Positions 51,982-62,432 of a stretch of 64,000 nt of DNA are shown one piece after another; the first letter of the stretch is position 1; the number at the start of each line of letters is the position of its first letter. The notes below the pieces were generated by a model that was given only the letters and a program-made list of their open reading frames with translations, made no database searches and was not told the origin of the DNA. The stretch comes from Pectobacterium sp. PL152. Its GTDB lineage: Bacteria > Pseudomonadota > Gammaproteobacteria > Enterobacterales > Enterobacteriaceae. The stretch spans positions 2,356,001 to 2,420,000 of the forward strand of contig CP091064.1 in NCBI GenBank assembly GCA_021907015.1, written 5' to 3'. A program made the position numbers and the translations under genes.

Positions 51982-53130
51982 TTACCACTCGGCGACGGCA
52001 CCGTCAGGATAACGCCACACCGGGTTACGCCAGTCTGGCGCATTTTTACTACGTTCGATAACCAACTCTTCATTAATTTCCACGCCGAGGCCTGGTTTAT
52101 TTAACGGATAGAAATGGCCGTCGGTCATAGCAAAGTCTTCTTTATTGACAACATAATCCAACAGCTCGGCACCTTTATTATAATGGATGCCCATACTTTG
52201 TTCCTGGAATACGGCATTACGCGCCACAAAGTCGAGATGCAAACAGGAAGCCAGCGCAATTGGACCTAATGGACAGTGTGGTGCCAGCGCAACATCATAG
52301 GCTTCCGCCATAGCGGCAATTTTAAAGCACTCGGTAATACCGCCCGCGTGAGACAGGTCAGGCTGAATAATGGCCAGTCCGCCGTCTGCCAGCACGCGTT
52401 TGAAATCAAAGCGTGAGAACATACGCTCGCCCGCTGCAATCGGCAGGTGGGTTTGCGCCGCCAGACGAGGATAGTATTCCGCCTGTTCAGCCAGCACGGG
52501 TTCTTCAATAAACAGCGGACGGTACGGCTCCAGCTCCTTAATCAGGATTTTCGCCATCGGCGCATCCACACGACCGTGGAAATCCAGACCGAACTCGATG
52601 CTGTTGCCAAAGGCTTCGCGGATTTCCGCAACGACAGCTACTGCCGCATCCACTTTGCGCGAATTATCAATGATGCCCATCTCTTCACAGCCGTTGAGCT
52701 TGAAGGTATCGAAGCCAATGTCGGTCAGCTTCTTGATGCCTGCGATCACTTCGGAAGGACGATCGCCGCCCACCCAGCTGTACGCTTTGATCTTATCGCG
52801 CACCAGCCCGCCCAGTAACTGATAAACCGGTACACCCAGCGCCTTGCCTTTGATGTCCCACAATGCCTGATCGATACCCGCGATGGCGCTCATCAGAATC
52901 GGGCCGCCGCGGTAGAAGCCCGCGCGGTAAAGCACCTGCCAGATATCGTTGATGCGCGCCGGGTCTTGCCCGATCAGATAGTCAGACAGCTCGTGAACGG
53001 CAGCTTCAACCGTGCGTGCACGGCCTTCGATAACCGGTTCGCCCCAGCCGACAATGCCTTCATCGGTTTCAATCTTCAGGAACATCCAGCGTGGCGGCAG
53101 CCGGTACGTGGTGATTTTGGTAATTTTCAT
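51982..53130 (-). CDS. dgoD: D-galactonate dehydratase DgoD
   Basis: 382 residues, enolase superfamily, same length as E. coli. Metal and catalytic residues: Asp and His in [11 protein letters not shown], Glu in IEEPV, Glu in AAGERMFSR, His in LSHAGGITE. Dehydrates D-galactonate to 2-keto-3-deoxygalactonate. ATG overlaps the end of dgoA by 4 bases. Confidence 0.95.
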   Translation of the reverse strand: MKITKITTYRLPPRWMFLKIETDEGIVGWGEPVIEGRARTVEAAVHELSDYLIGQDPARINDIWQVLYRAGFYRGGPILMSAIAGIDQALWDIKGKALGVPVYQLLGGLVRDKIKAYSWVGGDRPSEVIAGIKKLTDIGFDTFKLNGCEEMGIIDNSRKVDAAVAVVAEIREAFGNSIEFGLDFHGRVDAPMAKILIKELEPYRPLFIEEPVLAEQAEYYPRLAAQTHLPIAAGERMFSRFDFKRVLADGGLAIIQPDLSHAGGITECFKIAAMAEAYDVALAPHCPLGPIALASCLHLDFVARNAVFQEQSMGIHYNKGAELLDYVVNKEDFAMTDGHFYPLNKPGLGVEINEELVIERSKNAPDWRNPVWRYPDGAVAEW

Positions 53131-53744
53131 TGAACAGCGTCCTTATAGGCGTTAACAAATGCATGTGCTTTTTGCGCGGTGACGTCAACCGACTGACCGG
53201 CTCGATACAGATCGCTGCCTAACCCGGCACCGATGCAGCCCGCGCTAAGGTAATCCTTCAGGTTTTCTGGCGTGACGCCACCGACGGCAAAGACGGGAAC
53301 GTCTTTTGGCAACACCGCTTTCAGCGCCTTGATGTAGTCCGGCCCAAACGCGGATGACGGGAAAATTTTCAGCGATTGCGCGCCTGCATCCAGCGCCGTG
53401 AAGGCCTCCGTCGCGGTAGCGCAGCCAGGGCACACCATCATGCCGTAACCCACTGCCCGGCGAATCACTTCGGGGGAAATGTTAGGCGTAACGACTAGCT
53501 TGCTGCCAATTTCCTGTAATTTGTCGATATAGTCGGCTTTTAGTACCGTACCTGCGCCAATCAGGGCGCGATCGCCAAAATGCTCTACCGCCAGTTGAAT
53601 ACTTTCATACGGGTTCGGCGAATTCAGCGGGATCTCCACCGCATCGAATCCAGCATCCAGCAGCGCCGCGACATGTTCCAGTACCTCATCCGGCGTGATA
53701 CCGCGCAGAATCGCAATCAAGGGAAGATTAGTATTCCAACTCAT
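53127..53744 (-). CDS. dgoA: 2-dehydro-3-deoxy-6-phosphogalactonate aldolase DgoA
   Basis: 205 residues from [15 protein letters not shown], as in E. coli. KDPG-aldolase fold: catalytic Glu in AVEIPLNSP and Schiff-base Lys in [12 protein letters not shown]. Cleaves KDPGal to pyruvate and glyceraldehyde 3-phosphate. Overlaps dgoK by 17 bases. Confidence 0.95.
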   Translation of the reverse strand: MSWNTNLPLIAILRGITPDEVLEHVAALLDAGFDAVEIPLNSPNPYESIQLAVEHFGDRALIGAGTVLKADYIDKLQEIGSKLVVTPNISPEVIRRAVGYGMMVCPGCATATEAFTALDAGAQSLKIFPSSAFGPDYIKALKAVLPKDVPVFAVGGVTPENLKDYLSAGCIGAGLGSDLYRAGQSVDVTAQKAHAFVNAYKDAVQ

Positions 53745-54623
53745 TAACAATGCTCCTTATTCCTGCCTGAAAAGCCCGATCGCCATCCAGCTGCTGCCAG
53801 CGCAATCCAGCTTGTTGTAATGCTTTTTCGTAGCGCGCCATCAGCGCAGGGGAGCCGATGAGTGTGATGCTGTCTCCTGCCGCCATCTGATAGTGGCGCT
53901 GCATTTGTGAGACTTCGTTGCCAATCAGCAGCCCAGACAGCCAGTCGCTCACGGCACTTTTCTCCAGACGCCCCAGCACATGCGCCGCACGGGTTTCAAA
54001 CAGGCAGCGGATAATGTTGTCATCGGCAAAGCCCAGCGCCAGCCCTTGCTGGAAAGCATCGGGGACGGCTGCTGCTCGGTCAGCCCCACGCCAATTAAGG
54101 ACTGCGTCATCAGCAGGTGGTGCAGTTCGCCGGTCATCACCGTGCGAAAATCCAGCACGTTACTGTCATCGGCCCGCACCCATTTCGAGTGGGTTCCCGG
54201 CATTAAATAAAGAGAGGAAGGACATTCGCTATATGCGCCAATCAGCTGGGTTTCTTCACCGCGAATCACATTGCAGTTATCGTCCTGCGCAATACTCAGC
54301 CCCGGCACGATCCAGGCGGCCAGCGGACGGGCTTCTTCCACACGCGTCAGGCGATGGGCGACATCCGTCAGGCGAGTCGGGCATGACAGATACGGTACGG
54401 AAAGCCAGCCCGCATTGCTGCCAATCATGCCCGCCATCACGACAGGCACGTTGTGCTGCTGCCACGGCGCAACGATTTGCTGAAAAACCTGCTGCGGCGT
54501 CTGACCGTTCAAACGCGTGACGCCCGCTTCAGATTTCACGCTGTCGATACAGACGCCGTCCAGATACAGCCACGCCCGCAGGTTGGTCGAACCCCAGTCA
54601 ATGGCGATATAGCTTTCACTCAT
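53728..54623 (-). pseudogene. dgoK: 2-dehydro-3-deoxygalactonokinase DgoK, one frameshift
   Basis: N-terminal ATP loop YIAIDWGSTNLRAWL, then AGMIGSNAGWLSVPY, LMPGTHSKWVR, MTGELHHLLMTQSLIG. One C is missing on the coding strand (G-run 54061-54064 on plus); adding it gives QPSPDAFQQGLALGFADDN, then RCLFETRAAHVLG and SAVSDWLSGLLIGNEV to 53728. Repaired length about 298 residues. Phosphorylates KDGal before DgoA. Its ATG overlaps the dgoR stop by 4 bases. Confidence 0.9.
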
Positions 54624-55318
54624 GTAATGTCCTTTAACCGTTTGGTCGAGCTGGCGATCATGGTCAACGCCGCCCGCTCTGCTGCTTCAATATCCTGATG
54701 CCGAATGGCATCGTAGAGATCCTGATGCTCACGCAATGTCCGTGGCATGTTGTCTTCGTCCGGCATATAGGTGCGTTCAAACACCGCACGCTGCAACGAG
54801 CTGATCGCAACGCTTAGCTGCTGGAGCACCGGGTTGTGCACTGCCGCCAATACCGCCTCATGAAAGCGAATATCCGCTTCATTAAACGCATCACGATTCT
54901 GATGGTTGGAAATCATGTCGTTCAGCGCCGCTTCGATCACCGCCAGTTCGCTTGAGGTCGCTCGTTCGGCGGCCCAGCGAGCAATCGTCGGCTCCACCAG
55001 ATTACGCACCTCACTCATCGCGCTGATCAGTCGTGGGTCGTAGTCGCTTGCCAGAACCCATTGCAAAACGTCGGTATCCAGGTAATTCCACTGGTTACGC
55101 GCGGCCACAAACGCGCCGCGATACCGTTTCACTTCCACCAGCCTTTTCGCCATCAACGCTCTGAACACTTCGCGAATGATGTTGCGCGAGGTCTGAAATT
55201 CTTCACACAGCTCAGCTTCTGCAGGTAACGGCGTACCCGGAGCGTATTTGCCGCCAACGATCTGTTGGCCAATATCCAGAATGATGCGGTCGGTTTTGCT
55301 TAATTCCTGCTTATTCAT
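54620..55318 (-). CDS. dgoR: GntR-family repressor of the galactonate operon DgoR
   Basis: 232 residues from MNKQELSKTDRII. FadR-subfamily: winged helix (AELCEEFQTSRNIIREVFRALMAKRLVEVKRYRGAFV) and helical FCD ligand domain with metal-site residues in NEADIRFHEAVLAAVHN. Close to E. coli DgoR. First gene of dgoRKADT; two operator-like sites lie about 120-150 bases upstream. Confidence 0.94.
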   Translation of the reverse strand: MNKQELSKTDRIILDIGQQIVGGKYAPGTPLPAEAELCEEFQTSRNIIREVFRALMAKRLVEVKRYRGAFVAARNQWNYLDTDVLQWVLASDYDPRLISAMSEVRNLVEPTIARWAAERATSSELAVIEAALNDMISNHQNRDAFNEADIRFHEAVLAAVHNPVLQQLSVAISSLQRAVFERTYMPDEDNMPRTLREHQDLYDAIRHQDIEAAERAALTMIASSTKRLKDIT

Positions 55319-55436
55319 CATCACCTCAACGAGACAAAACGGATTGATATCACTGCACTTACTTTACCCGCCATGCCGCCTGACGTCGTCGAACTGTTGC
55401 ACAATAACCGCATCCTTCCCTCTTTTCTTGGCTTGA

Positions 55437-55468
55437 TTGTAGTACCATTATTGAGTGTTGTACTACAA
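55437..55468. promoter_or_regulatory. paired DgoR operator candidates
   Basis: TTGTAGTACCA (55437-55447) and TTGTACTACAA (55458-55468) both fit the FadR-type GntR pattern TNGTNNNACNA. Their centres are 21 bp apart, two helical turns, placing dimers on the same face. Confidence 0.7.
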
Positions 55469-55631
55469 TCTGGATCACAAAACGGACAATAAATACAATT
55501 TGGCAACATCCAGCGTTACCGGATTTCAACATCCAGAGGAATTGAGCTGTGCGAGACGGGAAGGCAACGAAAGCCCGCCAGCAGCAGTGAAAAGAGAGAG
55601 GAAAAAGGAAAGAAGAGAGTGAGAAGAAAAG

Positions 55632-55679
55632 AATGGCGGTTCAGGCCATACGCAATGCGCACGCAAAAGAACCGCCATT
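55632..55679 (-). terminator. hairpin ending the ABC/nucleoside-hydrolase operon
   Basis: AATGGCGGTTC / GAACCGCCATT, perfect 11-bp stem around a 26-base loop, 27 bases beyond the stop of the last gene. Confidence 0.6.
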
Positions 55680-55705
55680 AATGGCAAAGTCAGATAAGAG
55701 TAAAG

Positions 55706-57511
55706 CTACGCCTGTTCCAGAACGAAATGCCCCTCTCCGACTTGCTTATAGCGGCGTACCGGAGGATGGAAATCAGGGGCGCGTACCGGACTGCGTAGTT
55801 CATCATTGGTGATATTACGCACCGGACGAGTATCCGGGTCAGGCACGGGCACCGCAGAAATCAGACGTCGGGTGTAATCATGCTGCGGATTGTCGAAGAT
55901 CGCCGAACGTGGCCCGATCTCCACAATTTCGCCGAGATACATCACCGCCACGCGGTGGCTGATACGCTCGACAACGGCCATATCGTGCGAGATAAACAGG
56001 AATGACAGCCCCAGCTTCTGCTGGAGATCCAGCATCAGGTTGATCACCTGCGCCTTGACGGACACATCCAGCGCCGACACCGATTCATCGGCAATAATCA
56101 CTTTCGGCTCCAGCGCCAGCGCACGCGCAATACACACTCGCTGCCGCTGCCCGCCGGAGAACTGATGCGGGAAACGCGAAGCCATATCGCCGGATAATCC
56201 CACCTGTTCCAGCAGTTCGCTCACTCGCGCATTCACATTCTGTCGGGTCGCCAGACCGTGCAGCAGCATCGGCTCGGCGATAGCTTTCCCTATCCGCATA
56301 CGCGGATTCAGGCTTTCATATGGATCCTGAAACACCATTTGAATCTGCCGCCGCGACTCGGTCAGCTCACGCTTATCCGCCGTCAGGATATTTTTTCCCA
56401 GCAACTGAATGTCGCCGCTAACGGCGTCGTTGAGGCGAATAATCGACCGTCCGGTGGTGGATTTACCGCAGCCCGACTCGCCAACCAGCGCGAGCGTTTC
56501 GCCCGGCCAGAGATCGAACGAGACATTTTCCACCGCATGAACTCGCCCAGACAGCCGACGGAAAAATCCTGATCGGATATCAAATCGAGTGACCAGATTT
56601 TTTACCGTCAGCACCGGCTCCTCACCCGACACGGTATTCACCGCCTCCGGCACCGGCTGGCGTTCGCCCGTTTTGAGATCGATCAGCGGAAAACGCTGTG
56701 GCCATGCGCTGCCGGACATCGAGCCGAGTTTGGGTACTGCGGATAGCAGCATACGGGTGTAGGGCTGTTGCGGATGATGAAAGATCTCCCGCGTGACGGC
56801 ATTTTCTACCATCTCTCCCTGATACATCACCAGCGTGCGGTCGGACACTTCCGCCACCACGCCCATGTCGTGGGTGATAAACAGCACCGACATCCCTTCT
56901 TCTTCCTGAAGGGTTTTTATCAGCGTCAGGATTTGCGCCTGAATCGTGACGTCCAACGCCGTCGTCGGTTCGTCGGCAATCAACAGCTTCGGGTGGCAAG
57001 CCAACGCAATCGCAATCACCACACGCTGGCGCATCCCGCCAGAGAAACTCTGTGGGTATTCGTTCAACCGCGATTTGGCCGCCGGAATGCGGACTTTTTC
57101 CAGCAGGCGCACCGCTTCGGCACGCGCTTCGGCTTTCCCCATGCCGCGATGGCGACGCAGCACCTCCGTAATCTGGTAGCCAATCGGCAAGACCGGATTC
57201 AGGCTGGTCATCGGCTCCTGGAAAATCATGCCGATACGGTTGCCGCGCACATCCTGCATCGCTTTACTGGGGAGCGACAGCAGTTCGGTGTCGCCAAAAT
57301 GAATCTGCCCTTCAATCCGGCTTTGGCCGGGTGGCAGCAAGCGCATGATGGATTTCGCCATCACGCTTTTCCCTGAACCGGATTCTCCCACTACGGCGAC
57401 CGTCTCTTTCTCGCCAATCGTGAAGGATAAATCCCGCACCACGTTCATCCACTCGCCGTTCACCTGAAAGGCGGTGGTCAGATGCGAAACAGACATAATC
57501 GGCGCTGTCAT
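55706..57511 (-). CDS. fused double ATPase of a peptide-type ABC importer (GsiA-like)
   Basis: About 601 residues from MTAPIMSVSHLTTAF; an upstream GTG (57547) is possible. Two full ATPase halves: first Walker [14 protein letters not shown], signature FSGGMRQRVVIAIA, Walker [14 protein letters not shown]; second [40 protein letters not shown] (Ser in place of the usual Pro after DE). Domain order as in glutathione importer GsiA, but the operon partners differ, so I do not assign glutathione. Last gene of the operon SBP-aldolase-NH-NH-permease-permease-ATPase. Confidence 0.9.
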   Translation of the reverse strand: MTAPIMSVSHLTTAFQVNGEWMNVVRDLSFTIGEKETVAVVGESGSGKSVMAKSIMRLLPPGQSRIEGQIHFGDTELLSLPSKAMQDVRGNRIGMIFQEPMTSLNPVLPIGYQITEVLRRHRGMGKAEARAEAVRLLEKVRIPAAKSRLNEYPQSFSGGMRQRVVIAIALACHPKLLIADEPTTALDVTIQAQILTLIKTLQEEEGMSVLFITHDMGVVAEVSDRTLVMYQGEMVENAVTREIFHHPQQPYTRMLLSAVPKLGSMSGSAWPQRFPLIDLKTGERQPVPEAVNTVSGEEPVLTVKNLVTRFDIRSGFFRRLSGRVHAVENVSFDLWPGETLALVGESGCGKSTTGRSIIRLNDAVSGDIQLLGKNILTADKRELTESRRQIQMVFQDPYESLNPRMRIGKAIAEPMLLHGLATRQNVNARVSELLEQVGLSGDMASRFPHQFSGGQRQRVCIARALALEPKVIIADESVSALDVSVKAQVINLMLDLQQKLGLSFLFISHDMAVVERISHRVAVMYLGEIVEIGPRSAIFDNPQHDYTRRLISAVPVPDPDTRPVRNITNDELRSPVRAPDFHPPVRRYKQVGEGHFVLEQA

Positions 57512-57550
57512 GTGTTCGTTACCCCTTATTCCCATGGGCGTTCCCACGGC

Positions 57551-58459
57551 TTAGTTCCGTGGGTTGAGGATGTCGCGCAGCGCATCCCCGACCAGATTGA
57601 TCGCCACAATCAGCAGCAGCAGTGTCAGCCCCGGAAAGAAGCTGATCCAATAGTCGCCCGACATCAGGTATTCAAAACCATTCGAGATCAGCAGCCCCAG
57701 CGACGGCTCCGTCACGGGCAGCCCGATCCCCAGAAACGAGAGCGTGGCTTCCAGCATGATGGCGTAGGCGATGCGCATCGTTGCCACCACGATCAGCGGT
57801 GCCAGACAGTTGGGTAAAATATGGCGAAACAGGATGCGGCGGTTGGACAGTGCCATACTGCGCGCCGCGTCCACGTAGCTGCGGCGGCGTTCCACCAGCG
57901 CCGACCCACGAATCGTCCGCGCATAGTAAGCCCACTGGGTCACCACCAGCGCCATAATGATCTTATCGACCCCTTGCCCTAGTACCGCCAGCAGAATCAG
58001 CGCGATCAGGATGGGCGGGAAACTGAGCTGGATATCGACGATACGCATGATCGTCGCGTCCGTTTTTCCACCGACGTAGGCGCTAATCAGCCCGAGCGAG
58101 GCGCCAATCAGCAACGCAAACACCGCACTGGAGAAACCCACCATCAGGCTGATGCGGGTGCCGTACAGAATGGCGCTGAACAGATCGCGCCCTTGATCGT
58201 CCGTCCCCAGCCAATACGTCATGCCTGACATACTGGAGGAACCCGGTACAAGTCGGCCATCCATGATGTCGAGCTGCATCAGATCGTAGGGATTCTGCGG
58301 CGACAGCAGCGGGGCAAGCAGCGCGAGCAGCACAAAAATCGCCAGCAAGATCAGCCCAAACAGCGCCAGCCGATCGTTGATCAGCGCCATCACCACGCGC
58401 ATCACCGGATGTACGGGTTTTTGCACGGCGGCGGGCTGGTGTATCGTATTCCCCGTCAT
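57551..58459 (-). CDS. DppC-type ABC permease
   Basis: 302 residues, six TM helices. N-terminal LALFGLILLAIFVLLALLAP with the OppC_N domain, periplasmic loop LVPGSSSMSGMTYWLGTDDQGRDLFS, EAA loop AARSMALSNRRILFRHILPN. Overlaps the upstream permease by 4 bases. Confidence 0.92.
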   Translation of the reverse strand: MTGNTIHQPAAVQKPVHPVMRVVMALINDRLALFGLILLAIFVLLALLAPLLSPQNPYDLMQLDIMDGRLVPGSSSMSGMTYWLGTDDQGRDLFSAILYGTRISLMVGFSSAVFALLIGASLGLISAYVGGKTDATIMRIVDIQLSFPPILIALILLAVLGQGVDKIIMALVVTQWAYYARTIRGSALVERRRSYVDAARSMALSNRRILFRHILPNCLAPLIVVATMRIAYAIMLEATLSFLGIGLPVTEPSLGLLISNGFEYLMSGDYWISFFPGLTLLLLIVAINLVGDALRDILNPRN

Positions 58460-59433
58460 CCCTTGTCTCCTCCCAGCCGCACGCGCGGATCGACCAGCAC
58501 ATACAGCAAATCGACCAGCAGGTTGATCACGCTAAACATCACGACGGTAATCATCAGATAAGCCAGAATAACCGGACGGTCGAGCACGGCGATCGAGTCG
58601 ATAATCAGCTTGCCCATGCCCGGCCAGGCATAAATGGTTTCCGTCACCACCGCGAACGCGATCAGCGAGCCGAGTTCCAGCCCTAGCACGGTAATCAACG
58701 GAATCAGCGTGTTGCGCAGCACATGTACCAGTACGATGCGGGTTTCCGACAGCCCTTTCGCGCGAGCAAATTGCACATAATCCTGTTGCAGACACTCCAT
58801 CACGCCCGCACGCATCAGGCGGATAACCAGCGAGATTTTAAACAGCGCGAGGTTAAACGCCGGCAGGAGAAGATGTTCAAGGCCATCGCGGGTCAGAAAG
58901 CTAAACGGGATGCCGAACAGCTCATGGACATCGCCCCGGCCTGATGACGGCAGCCAGCCCAGCTTCACACTAAACAGCATGATCATCACCAGCCCGATCC
59001 AGAACGTGGGCAGGCTAAAACCGAGGATGGAGAAAGTCATGATGGATTTGGATACCACGCTGTCCGGCTTCAGACCCGCGTAAATCCCCAACGGAATACC
59101 GACAACCAGCGCCATCACGAACGCCACCATCGCCAGTTCGAGCGTGGCAGGCATACGCTGAAAAATCAGCGTCAGCGCGGGTTGATTAAAGATAAACGAG
59201 TTGCCCATGTCGCCCTGAAAGGCGTTCCAGACAAATAGCCCGTACTGTTCCCAGACCGGCTTATCCAAGCCGAAGGACTGAATCACCGCCAGCCGTTCCG
59301 CTGGCGTGGCCGTCGCGCCCAACAACATATCGACCGGATTACCGACCAGATAGACACCCACAAACACCAGCACCGACATAACAGCCAGCGTCAGCAGCGT
59401 TTGTCCGATTCGGCTCAGCAGGTAGGCTATCAT
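58456..59433 (-). CDS. DppB-type ABC permease
   Basis: 325 residues; MIAYLLSRIGQTLLTLAVMSV first TM, EAA loop YVQFARAKGLSETRIVLVHVLRN, ends in DLLYVLVDPRVRLGG. Its ATG overlaps the stop of the first-listed nucleoside hydrolase by one base (TAATG), so translation is coupled. Confidence 0.93.
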   Translation of the reverse strand: MIAYLLSRIGQTLLTLAVMSVLVFVGVYLVGNPVDMLLGATATPAERLAVIQSFGLDKPVWEQYGLFVWNAFQGDMGNSFIFNQPALTLIFQRMPATLELAMVAFVMALVVGIPLGIYAGLKPDSVVSKSIMTFSILGFSLPTFWIGLVMIMLFSVKLGWLPSSGRGDVHELFGIPFSFLTRDGLEHLLLPAFNLALFKISLVIRLMRAGVMECLQQDYVQFARAKGLSETRIVLVHVLRNTLIPLITVLGLELGSLIAFAVVTETIYAWPGMGKLIIDSIAVLDRPVILAYLMITVVMFSVINLLVDLLYVLVDPRVRLGGDKG

Positions 59434-60422
59434 TAGCGCCCCCCGGAACCGTTTAGTGCTTCGGAGCTATCTTTCTTTTCAGAGCCATAGCGGCGCAAGC
59501 GCTCGGCAATCAGTCCAAGAAACCCTTGCTCGTCGATTTCCCGCATGACCAGCGCATTCTCTGGTTCACCCAGTTTGTGATAAAAATCGGCAAACGCGTA
59601 ACCCGCCGTTCTACCGGCAACTTCTACTCCGACGCGCGCGCGTTTTGATTTGAATAACTCCGGTTTCAGCAACCACGCAATGACGGTCGCATCATGAATT
59701 GGTCCACCTTCACGGCCAAAGCGATCCACTTCGCTACGGTCAAACATACGCAGCAGTGCTGCCATCGCCTTACCCGGCGCACCGCCGCTACGCTCGATGT
59801 CATCAACCTGTTCCGTCTGAATCAGCGCCTGGAAGGTCATATCCAACGGCATGATGACAATGGGCACGCCAGAAGAAAATACGATTTCCGCCGCATGGGG
59901 ATCGGCATAGACGTTAAAGTCCGCCCACGGTACGCGATTTCCCATTGCGGTAAAGGCACAGCTCATGGACACAATCTGTTTGATGCCGCGCGCGACATCA
60001 GGATGGAAGCACAGCGCCAACGCCAGATTCGTCAGCGGGCCAAGTGCGCAAATGGTGATGGGATTATTGTCGGCCGCCGCCTGACGCGTCATCCGTACCA
60101 GAAAATCAACGGCGTGTTCCTGTTCCGGCGACAGCGTGCTCTCCGGCACCCAGTCAGCAGAAAATTTGCCGATATGAGCGTATTTACCGAAAACCTGATC
60201 GCGGATCAGTGGACGAGACGCACCCGCAAAAATGGGCACATCGGTTCTGCCCGTCACACCCACCACGTTGCACGCGTTCGGTAGCGTGGCGGCAAGCGGC
60301 ACATTGCCTGCAACAACGGTAATCCCCAGAACGTCCAGCTCAGGTGAAGCCAATGCCAGCCAGATAGCTATCGCATCGTCAACGCCGGGATCGGTATCAA
60401 TAATAATGCGTTCTTGAACCAT
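59433..60422 (-). CDS. inosine-uridine-type nucleoside hydrolase, second copy (NH1)
   Basis: About 329 residues from MVQERIIIDTDPGVDDA, the Ca2+-binding Asp cluster of the IunH family. His/Asp pair in GGPIHDATVIAW. The usual MGGAY after the third strand is SMSCAFTAMGN here, and the ribose-binding E-F-N is D-F-N (WADFNVYADP), so specificity or activity may differ from ordinary members. IunH enzymes cleave the N-glycosidic bond of nucleosides to free base and ribose. The long Ser/Gly/Lys tail is unusual. One base after the previous hydrolase. Confidence 0.88.
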   Translation of the reverse strand: MVQERIIIDTDPGVDDAIAIWLALASPELDVLGITVVAGNVPLAATLPNACNVVGVTGRTDVPIFAGASRPLIRDQVFGKYAHIGKFSADWVPESTLSPEQEHAVDFLVRMTRQAAADNNPITICALGPLTNLALALCFHPDVARGIKQIVSMSCAFTAMGNRVPWADFNVYADPHAAEIVFSSGVPIVIMPLDMTFQALIQTEQVDDIERSGGAPGKAMAALLRMFDRSEVDRFGREGGPIHDATVIAWLLKPELFKSKRARVGVEVAGRTAGYAFADFYHKLGEPENALVMREIDEQGFLGLIAERLRRYGSEKKDSSEALNGSGGR

Positions 60423-60423
60423 G

Positions 60424-61377
60424 TCAGACACCCTCTCCATAGCGGCTCAATAGGTCAGCAAACAGCTCGACAACCTGTTTGGCATCAACCCCCGTCACCA
60501 CATCCACATTCGGCTGACGGTCAGTTTTTCCGTACCAGTCAGCAACGGTCTGCCCCATGCACAGCTCGCTTTCCTGCTCAATGTAAACGCTGGCTTTTTC
60601 CGTCGTGAAGCAGTGCGGTGCCAGCACCCAAGCGATGACCAACGGATCGTGTAGCGGACCGCCGCGTGAACCATAGCGACGGATGTCATTGCGATCCCAA
60701 AACGCCATCATTTCACCCAACGGCGCGGAAATCCGCCCGGATAGCGCGATGAAGCGCGCCACCAATTCCGGTGTCAAAATCACCTGATGCGTGACATCCA
60801 GCGGTAGCGCGACAAGGGCAATCGATGAATCAAACACTATCTTCGCCGCCTGTGGATCGGCGATCATATTGAATTCAGACGTCAGGCTGCGGTTGCCTGC
60901 TTCGCGGTAGGCGCCACCCATCATCACAATGCGCGCAATACCGTCAGCAATCTCAGGTGCCATACGCAGCGCCATGGCCACGTTGGTTAGCGGCCCTAGC
61001 GTACAGAGCGTAATCGGCGTGCCGTCAGCGATCGCCTGCTTGCACTGCGCAATAATAAAATTCACCGCATGCTGTGCGTCGGCCTGTTTTTGCGGCGCAG
61101 GTAACACCGTCTGGCCCAGTCCGCTTTCACCGTGAAACTGGCCATGAATAGGGGCGCGCAGCAGCGGACGATGACAGCCGGCGAAAACGGGAATATCCGT
61201 ACGCTGACCCAGTTCAACAATTTGCAGGGCGTTATGCAGCGTCTTGTCCAACGGTTGGTTACCGCACACCGTGCAAATACCGCGAATATCCAACTCTGGT
61301 GCCACAAATGCACTTAATAACGCAATCGCGTCATCTATCCCCGGATCACAATCAATAATAATAGGTAACGCGCTCAT
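60424..61377 (-). CDS. inosine-uridine-type nucleoside hydrolase, first copy (NH2)
   Basis: 317 residues; IIIDCDPGIDDAIALL metal loop, MMGGAYREAGNRS, E-F-N in TSEFNMIADPQ, GGPLHDPLVIAW with His/Asp. All usual IunH catalytic motifs are kept. It is about 40% like its neighbour by eye, so the pair is an old duplication. Cytoplasmic. Confidence 0.93.
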   Translation of the reverse strand: MSALPIIIDCDPGIDDAIALLSAFVAPELDIRGICTVCGNQPLDKTLHNALQIVELGQRTDIPVFAGCHRPLLRAPIHGQFHGESGLGQTVLPAPQKQADAQHAVNFIIAQCKQAIADGTPITLCTLGPLTNVAMALRMAPEIADGIARIVMMGGAYREAGNRSLTSEFNMIADPQAAKIVFDSSIALVALPLDVTHQVILTPELVARFIALSGRISAPLGEMMAFWDRNDIRRYGSRGGPLHDPLVIAWVLAPHCFTTEKASVYIEQESELCMGQTVADWYGKTDRQPNVDVVTGVDAKQVVELFADLLSRYGEGV

Positions 61378-61478
61378 CCTTCGATGATTCCTTTTCTCTT
61401 TTTAATAGGTACTGCCGAACTTCAAGGTGCAGAAAGCCCCACACCTCTACAGCGTGAAAAATAAAACTCTATTTGGTG

Positions 61479-62363
61479 TTAAAGGGAATCGACAGACGCT
61501 AAAACGTCAGCGATCTCCTTACGTGCCTTTTCATCCAGCGGCAGTTGAGGCGGCAACGGATCGCCTACCGCAAATCCCTGCAATTGCAGCGCCGCTTTAA
61601 TACAGCCGGCAATGGAATAACGAGCAAAGATTTCATTGATGCGCCATAACGGGCGCTGAAGCTCCATTGCTTTGTTCCAGTCACCCGCGCGGGCGGCTTC
61701 ATACAATGCAATACTCTGTTTGGGAACGATACAAGCTGGGCCAGCCATCCACCCCACGCCGCCAATCAGCATGACGCAGGCGGGAATATGGGCAGAGGCG
61801 GAGAACACGTCCATCCGGCCACGGGTACGTTCAATGATGGAAAGCAAGCGCCCGGTATTGGTCGAGGCGTCTTTGATATAGCGGATATTGCTGACATGAC
61901 TCAGGCGCTCGATGACGGGCAAACTCAAATCGGAACGCTGGAACTGAGGGTTGGTATAAAGCACCACCGGTTTACCCTGTGCGGCTTCGGCAATGGCGCG
62001 GAAATACTGTTCGACACCTTCGTCTTTCAGGGGGAAATAGGCTTCCAGTACAGCCAGAATGCCATCCGCGCCCAGTTCGACGTAGCGTTTCGTTTGCTCA
62101 ACGGCATCCTGAATCGTTGTCGATGCGACACCGGCGATAACTGGTACACGGCCAGCCGTCGTCTCGATTACCGTTTTGACCACATCCAGACGTTGAGCCG
62201 CAGAGAGATAGGCAAATTCACCGGTGCTGCCTAACGGCACGACGCCATGCACACCGCATTGAATCAGATGTTCAGTGAGCTGCGCCAAAACGGGCTTATC
62301 AACCTGACCATCGGGCCTGACGGGTGACACCAGATAGGGAAAAACACCGCTAAACGTATTCAC
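61479..62363 (-). CDS. DapA/NanA-family aldolase-like protein
   Basis: About 294 residues from a GTG at 62363, chosen because AAGGAG lies 6 bases before it; an ATG 24 bases upstream overlaps a hairpin. DHDPS fold: [15 protein letters not shown], Tyr in VVLYTNPQ and Schiff-base Lys in IRYIKDAST. Family members condense or cleave pyruvate-containing compounds (dihydrodipicolinate synthase, sialate lyase, keto-sugar-acid lyases). Not the housekeeping DapA by context. It sits between the binding protein and the hydrolases. Confidence 0.88.
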   Translation of the reverse strand: MNTFSGVFPYLVSPVRPDGQVDKPVLAQLTEHLIQCGVHGVVPLGSTGEFAYLSAAQRLDVVKTVIETTAGRVPVIAGVASTTIQDAVEQTKRYVELGADGILAVLEAYFPLKDEGVEQYFRAIAEAAQGKPVVLYTNPQFQRSDLSLPVIERLSHVSNIRYIKDASTNTGRLLSIIERTRGRMDVFSASAHIPACVMLIGGVGWMAGPACIVPKQSIALYEAARAGDWNKAMELQRPLWRINEIFARYSIAGCIKAALQLQGFAVGDPLPPQLPLDEKARKEIADVLASVDSL

Positions 62364-62387
62364 ACCGCTCTCCTTGTTATAGGTCAT

Positions 62388-62410
62388 AAGGGGTGAAAAC
62401 CTCACCCCTT
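62388..62410 (-). terminator. hairpin between the binding-protein gene and the aldolase gene
   Basis: AAGGGGTGA / TCACCCCTT, perfect 9-bp stem, 5-base loop, 22 bases after the binding-protein stop. A likely stabiliser/attenuator giving more binding protein than downstream products. Confidence 0.7.
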
Positions 62411-62432
62411 TTGGGTCATTGCTGAAAGGTAA

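Noticed and set aside
55706-57511. Naming the ATPase gsiA
   Set aside because: The fused architecture matches GsiA, but the operon lacks the glutathione-system partners and carries nucleoside hydrolases.
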